A DNA stretch of 64,000 bases from Engraulis encrasicolus (lineage: Eukaryota > Chordata > Actinopteri > Clupeiformes > Engraulidae). Every line of letters starts with the position of its first letter. Positions within the stretch are counted from its first letter, which is position 1. Below the pieces are notes generated by a model, which was given only the letters and a program-made list of their open reading frames with translations, was not told where the DNA came from and did not search any database. The position numbers and the translations under genes are program-made. Positions 57,947 through 64,000 of the stretch are shown here, in pieces. The stretch is from positions 15,806,253-15,870,252 of the forward strand of contig NC_085876.1 in NCBI RefSeq assembly GCF_034702125.1. Reading direction: 5' to 3'.

Positions 57947-58001
<55 letters not shown>

Positions 58002-58105
58002 ATGTCTCCTTTCAGGATTGCTTTCTTTTCTTTTGCAGCTCTCCCTCTCTCTCCCTCATCGTCTCCTTTCCCTCTCCCTTGTCTCCTGTATTTTTTACCT
58101 TCTGT

Positions 58106-58203
<98 letters not shown>

Positions 58204-58237
58204 TGTCTCCTCTCAGGATTGCTTTCTTTTCTTTTGC

Positions 58238-58336
<99 letters not shown>
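57862..58336. repeat. (CT)n macrorepeat with AGGATTGCTTTCTTTTC linker
   Basis: Long CT arrays are separated by repeated linkers. AGGATTGCTTTCTTTTCTTT ending in TGCAGCTCTC occurs twice. CATCGTCTCCTTTCCCTCTC with TTGTCTCCTGTATTTTTT also occurs twice. The linker has a pyrimidine run followed by GCAG, so it looks like a splice acceptor. Ser/Leu and Arg/Glu frames here are artefacts. Confidence 0.9.
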
Positions 58337-58399
58337 GTTTTCTCCTCTCCCAGCCTCATTGTTATTCTGAAGCTCCATCTCCAGTCTGAGGGATGCTTC

Positions 58400-58877
58400 A
58401 TTACCGACTTCCTACCAACTTAATGGGCAATTTGCATGTGTTCCCCCCTTCACCACAGCCTTCCCCTTGAGCACGGTGGAGATTAAACAGCACATGTGCT
58501 GTTCACAGACTTATAACACTCATTTCAATGTGGCCCTTCTGCTCTCCCAAGCTCTCTCCTGGAGCTTTAGTGTACTTTTTCATTTCTAATGCTCTCTCCA
58601 ATAAGAGCCCAGAGGTCTGCTAATACGTAAGGAATAATGGCCGACGAGGTGTCCAGATATGAAGGGAAATAATGAATGAGCCGGCGTGCGTGCGTGCATG
58701 CGCCTAACGGCGTGCATGCATGGATTCTTCGTTTGGAATGGTGAGGGTTTATCATTCGCATGATTTCTACTGGGTTTTCACTTAAATAGTGTGAGCATTC
58801 GAAATGAATATTCTATGCACGACTAAGTTAGGCGCACACACGCTCACATGACTTCATAGGTGTCCCGTGATTGGGGA
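58400..58877. other. No recognisable gene
   Basis: Ordinary sequence with a small GCGTGCAT-rich patch near 58685-58725. Confidence 0.4.
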
Positions 58878-58965
58878 ATATTACATTACATTACATTACA
58901 TTGCATTTGGCAGACGCTTTATAACCAAAGCGACTTTCAAAAGAGGACATAATCAAGCCAACATC
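58878..58965. repeat. Teleost repeat (TTACA)n TTTGGCAGACGCTTT
   Basis: ATTACATTACATTACATTAC, then TTTGGCAGACGCTTTATAAC and AAAGCGACTT, is wording I recognise from a very common fish repeat. Confidence 0.6.
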
Positions 58966-59064
58966 ACAAGCAAATAAAGTGCACAGGAGATATACAGAAC
59001 AACAAGTGCAGTTGCAAAGAGGGTTAGTTTTTTTTTTTTTTTTTATCATAAAGAGTAAATAACG

Positions 59065-59178
<114 letters not shown>

Positions 59179-59326
59179 AATAATGGACACCTGCTCAGCC
59201 AATCAGAAGACGTTCTTTCTGTTCACTGGGTGATAAGTCACATATTGTTTTGACACCTTTTCCCAGGTTTTTTTTTTACTCTTTTGGGAGAGGAGGTTTT
59301 GCCTTCGTCTTTGTATTTCTTTTCTG

Positions 59327-59455
<129 letters not shown>

Positions 59456-59642
59456 CAGACATATTTTTCCTCACCTGACCTTGAATCAGCTTGTGCTCCA
59501 GCTGATTGTAGTTTGTCCCAAATGTTGCCTTTCCTTTTTTGCTTCCTCCTTTCCCCTTAATTTCCCTGCCCCATGCCATTCCATCTTTTCACATTCCTCG
59601 GTGCCATCCCTTCGGACCATCGTGCTGTTGAGGCCATGGCCA

Positions 59643-59880
59643 TAACTACCATTGAGGACACAGAGGTCATGTTCTCTGTATTTTTTTCGCTAATATAACA
59701 TTTCTCTATTGATGAAAACCAATTAATGATCAACAATGATACATTCTATGATATTCAATGATAAAGTCTATATACGCCACCCCCATTTATCCTCAAGGCA
59801 GTGATTAATGAAAAAAAACTTAAGAGTTTGACTGAAGTGTTTGAAGCATTATTTGAAAATGTCTGGTTACGGCCCTGGTT
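59643..59880 (-). repeat. Interspersed repeat, inverted relative of 1657-1911
   Basis: It reads from ACTACCATTGAGGACACAGA to AAAATGTCTGGTTACGGCCC, the reverse of the left-side copy, with small indels. Confidence 0.65.
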
Positions 59881-60134
59881 GAGGCAGAGTTAGCGGAAAT
59901 CAACATTGTTTGCCTCTCCGACCTTTACCTTATATCTCTCCCTCTGTCCGTCCACTTTCCCTCTGTTCCCATCCCCCTCCATGGCAGTCCTGGGGGGCCT
60001 GAGCCGGTGTTCAGAAGCCCCTTAATAAGACTGGCTGCTCTGCCACTGATAACCAGCCCTCCTGGGCCACCGAGCCAGTGGTTGGTGGAGGACTAGACAA
60101 AAGAAGAGTAGGGAGAGAGGAGAGATGAAAAGAA

Positions 60135-60385
<251 letters not shown>

Positions 60386-60427
60386 TTTGCTGTAAACCTT
60401 CATCCTCAATTCTCCTTCAGGGTCATA

Positions 60428-60468
60428 TTGCTTTGCTGTTGCTTCTGCCTTTGGCTTTGTGGCTTTAT

Positions 60469-60535
<67 letters not shown>
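60428..60535. repeat. (CT)n with conserved left flank
   Basis: TGTTGCTTCTGCCTTTGGC and TTTGTGGCTTTATTC precede about 33 CT units. This is the inverted equivalent of the flank and GA array near 45.9-46.0 kb. Confidence 0.9.
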
Positions 60536-60537
<2 letters not shown>

Positions 60538-61132
60538 GTCTGCATTTATTTTTTTGTTCATTTGTCATTTGCATACATACTTTTCCTTTACCTCCACCAT
60601 TTATCGGTCTCATTTAGTTGGAAGTCTTTCCTCTTCCCACTCCTCCTGACTCTAACGCTCGCTCTTCATCCAGACTTCCTGTCAGACTGTCTCATCTTTG
60701 ATCCTTAACTCTGTTCCAACTATTTTGTGTATATCCCTCTGAATTTCTGTCCTTTATTTTGTTGGAATTCTTTTCAAGTTCATCTTTCAGTCTACTTCTG
60801 TCATCTCTCTCTCTCTGTTAGCTTCCCCGTCTCACTTTTTTTTTCCCCCTCACCCACTCTTTGGAACTTCTTTCCTATTTTTCTGTCTTTTCTCTCAGTC
60901 TGTCTCTCTCTCTCTCTGCGACCCACCTCTCTCTCTCTCCATCTAGAAACTCAGGGGTCAGTCTAAGAATAACGAAGCAGTCTTTGCAATTCAATGCACA
61001 AAGTTCAGACCATTATTATGCTGGCAGATCAAACACAGGTCAGACTTCAGTCTGATACTGAGAGATGTGAGTGAAAAACCAAGTTCTGCTTTCCCTTCCA
61101 AAGCATCTAACTCCCCTTTCAAAGCATCTAAC

Positions 61133-61292
61133 TAGACAACTTGAAAAAAATCCCGCACACTGATCATTTCGCTGTTTTGCTTTAATGAATGACATTTCGG
61201 TACTAGACCTTCAGGCAGTCTAGTACCGAAACGTCGTTAATTAAAGCAAAACAGCGAAATGGTCAGTGTGCAGGAGTTTTTTCAAGTTGTCT
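61133..61292. repeat. Palindrome with CGAAACGTC block
   Basis: The arms of about 75 bp (61133-61207 and 61218-61292) share AAAACAGCGAAAT and TCTAGTACCGAAA and are inverted with few differences around a 10-base loop. The right arm contains ACCGAAACGTCG, reminiscent of the hammerhead-like motifs elsewhere, but no CUGANGA block precedes it in the right place. Confidence 0.75.
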
Positions 61293-61299
61293 GCTGACT

Positions 61300-62165
61300 G
61301 ACCCATGGGCCATCTCCGACGCACCTGCCAGCTGAGGTGTGCGGTGGGGAAAATCCAAGTTTAAAGCATCTAACTACCATATTTGGTGAGAATACCCGGA
61401 AAGTTCAACAGCTACAAAATAGACAACAGGAGGACATCACTAATTTCCAGGGCCCAACTTTGACCCAATAAACAATCCAACTAAAATAGCCTAAATAGTC
61501 AACAGCTACACACACACACAAATACTGTATTGTTTACATTTGAAGGAAATTATTTCAAGGTTCACATGGAATACCTTCAAGACCCACAGTTTGTGAATCA
61601 CTTTTCTAGAGGACGGTATAATGAAGATAGGTTCCTTTACTCCTCTCTCAAATAAACTGCCCCTACGCAAAAACTGCATTTCTGTGCCTTTGAAAGAGTT
61701 TCTCAGACAAGGGGTCACAGAAGAAATTGACCCCACCCTCTTCTCCAAGGTACCCAATGTAATAGGTACATATACGCATGTGCATACAGGTAGGGTCCAA
61801 AACAGTATTTGACCCACATCATTTTTTAATTCAACATAGCCACCACCAGCTATTTTCCCACAGTGTCATCATAATATTTGCTCAAATATGAGTCTAAACG
61901 AATAATGATTCATCCAAAAGACTGACATTTTCTTCTTTCTTCATTTGCTGTAATCAAGCAAAAACCAAAAAACTCCTTTCATCCTTCACAGCTTCAAAAT
62001 CACTATTAAACAACTCCGTTAGTTGCAGCCGTTAAAAAGTTTTCTCGAGCAATTCTCTATATTCTCTCCTTTTCAAGCCATTGCTCTTTTCTCTGAAATA
62101 CATAGTGAAGAAAATCATTCAACCGTAACCTCTTCACCAAAGAAAGAAAAATAAGTATCCCTTTC
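61300..62165. other. No recognisable gene
   Basis: Ordinary AT-rich sequence with short open frames on both strands. None shows a motif I know. Confidence 0.4.
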
Positions 62166-62179
62166 AAGACAGCACATGT

Positions 62180-62655
62180 CTGCATCTGTCTCCACTTTCT
62201 TCTCTTCTTCTTTCCTCTTCTGTTCTTTTTTTGTCCTATTTTCTATTATTTTTTTCTCTCTTCTTCTCTTATCTGCTCTGCTCTTCTCTTTCCCATCCTT
62301 TAATTTGGTTCTGATCAATTTTGATCTCTATTGCTTTCTTTTCTGTTATGTGCTCCTCTCCTCTCTACTTTTCACCTTCTTTCCCTCCTCCTCTCATCTC
62401 ATCTCCTCTCTACTTTTCACCGTCTTTCCTCTCTCCTTTTCACAGTCTTTCCCTTCTCCTCTGTCCTCTCCTCTCCTCTCTACTTTTCACCTTCTTTCTC
62501 TCCTACCCCTCTCTTCTCCTCTCCTCTCCTCTCCCCTCATGTCCTCTCCCCTCTGCTCTCTTCTCCTCTCCTCTCTTCTCATCTGCTCTCCTTTCCTCTC
62601 CTCTCCTCTTCTCTTCTCTTCTCTTCTCTTCTCTTCTCTTCTCTTCTCTCGTCTC
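62180..62655. repeat. Polypyrimidine tract with (CTCTT)n and (CTCTC)n
   Basis: Loose CTCTCCTCTC units end in a cleaner run of CTCTT pentanucleotides at about 62605-62650. Frames are artefacts. Confidence 0.88.
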
Positions 62656-62970
62656 ATGTAACTCATTATGCTTTTTTCCGGTGCATTCTGCCATCCTGTG
62701 TACCACAAAGTGGTAGGGGGGGATTGATTTGCAAGACAAGCACAAATACCACTACCCAGCTGGAGAAATACAATGGAGGAATTTAACCGTCCTCAAAGTT
62801 CATTCACTGAGAATGCTGGTAGATGATGGAGTTTAAATTACCCCCGTCCTCTTTTCTTCCCTCTGAAAATCTACTCCTAATGGCAGCAAATGATTCATTG
62901 CAAGGCATTTTAATCCTGTACAGTTGACATTGATTATATCTTTGAGTTGTATTGACATTACTGCTATCTC

Positions 62971-62974
<4 letters not shown>

Positions 62975-63056
<82 letters not shown>

Positions 63057-63057
63057 T
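62975..63057. repeat. (TA)n followed by (TTA)n microsatellite
   Basis: About 18 TA units, a CACATT linker, then about 13 TTA units. Confidence 0.96.
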
Positions 63058-64000
63058 TGTTTGTTTAGTGAAAAGTTCTCAAACTCTAGTTCTACTGGTG
63101 CTTTCCTCATCGTTTTAATGCTTGTCCAATGTAAATCATTAAAGGAACAGTCCACCCTTTTTTTTATTTTCACATATTTGCTGTATTTCCAAGCATTATT
63201 CATGAATGTGCATATCATTTTCTTCTCAGTGTTTTCGGTACTCAGATTTATTGGATCAGAATTATTAGCATAGCTTAGCATAAGCACTGGAAGTAAATGG
63301 GGAGCATTAGCATCAAGCCACAAGTGATAACAGGATGGGATTAAATAGCTGTTTTGCACTCTGGTGAATTTTGCATTAATTTTAAAAGTAGTTTATAATT
63401 ACATTATTTGATGATGTTTTTTTACTCCCTAGACTTGCATTGCTACTCTTAATTTGGCTGTAATGCAAGCACATAGATGAAAATTATATACACATTCATG
63501 AACTAGAAATGCACCCAGAGTGTGCAGACCTCCGCCAAGGACGTTCAGTTTGTTTTTAGACACATAGGATAGCCTATTTATGTGATGATGTGGTGTCATT
63601 TATGCAGGTTTATACACCATTAGTGTGGTCAGAGAATTAAACAGTGAAGTTGTAACCAAATTATATCTGTCTTTTTTATAGGGCCTAATTACCATGTCCT
63701 TGATTAACTGTGGTCTGTTAACATGATTAACCTTAAATGTAATGAACTGGATAGGTCTACCTTTCCCTCCTTGGCGCTGCTACCTACGATTAAACTCTTC
63801 GTCGTTATTAATTTCTCCACTCGTTCATTATTCATTCATTATTTGTAAAGTAGGCTAGAAGAACCAGTCTGTGTTTCGCATGCTGTTAAGCAAAAGGCTT
63901 GCTTTAACTGACAAACTTCAACTGGACAGACGAGACAAGGGTGATTTGTTGACAGGGAAAAACTCGGAGAACAATAAACTCCGAGAAAGCTGCGACGATA
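63058..64000. other. No recognisable gene
   Basis: AT-rich sequence. AACTAGAAATGCACCCAGAG with TGCAGACCTCCGCCAAGGA near 63501-63541 repeats a block from about 34.2 kb. Nothing else is identifiable up to the window edge. Confidence 0.4.

Noticed and set aside
57788..58423. Arg/Glu-rich and Ser/Leu-rich frames of about 200 codons
   Set aside because: Artefacts of (CT)n/(GA)n arrays.
61201..61240. Complete hammerhead motif in the 61.2-kb palindrome
   Set aside because: GAAACGTC is present, but no CUGANGA block with a following stem II can be placed correctly on either strand.

Overview
This window looks like intergenic or intronic DNA from a ray-finned (teleost) fish. The evidence is the very high density of long (CA)n/(GT)n and (CT)n/(GA)n microsatellites, several repeats whose wording is familiar from teleost genomes, and many transposable elements nested in one another. 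I found no host protein-coding gene, rRNA or functional tRNA gene. Every coding stretch I can support belongs to a transposable element.

Layout. 1-8.6 kb: a minisatellite, many CA/CT microsatellites, short interspersed repeats and an hAT-like element (4016-4665). 8.6-22.7 kb: an endogenous-retrovirus-like element on the minus strand (467-bp LTRs, leucine-tRNA primer site, gag remnant). Inside its gag lies a plus-strand Gmr1-type Ty3/gypsy element (13921-20770; LTRs identical by eye; integrase before reverse transcriptase). Inside that lies a 931-bp foldback element with TTAA duplications (17760-18690). 22.7-29.3 kb: degraded Tc1-like sequence, a tRNA-like SINE pair inside a palindrome, and microsatellites. 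29.4-33.2 kb: a tandem-repeat element broken by a 3.2-kb hAT-like element that itself holds three more hAT-like insertions. 34-41.3 kb: an hAT-type MITE, the 3' part of an L2/CR1-like LINE, and two recent tandem duplications. 41.3-47.6 kb: two copies of a TTAA-flanked family and palindromes, one with hammerhead-like motifs. 47.7-55.9 kb: a nearly full-length Tx1-type LINE, bounded on both sides by (TC)n, with ORF1 and ORF2 each broken by a younger insertion. 55.9-64 kb: microsatellites, CT-rich macrorepeats and minor repeats.

How the parts relate. The clearest signal is the order of insertion. The ERV came first, then the Gmr1 element, then the TTAA foldback. The Tx1 LINE came before its two inserts. 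The tandem-repeat element came before the hAT element and its passengers. At several junctions the target duplication, the resumed reading frame or an internal paralogous 'empty site' fixes the insertion to the base. TTAA-flanked, piggyBac-like non-autonomous elements recur as at least three sequence families.

Limits. All similarities are judged by eye against remembered family features. No database search, alignment or folding program was run. Boundaries of old repeats are approximate.
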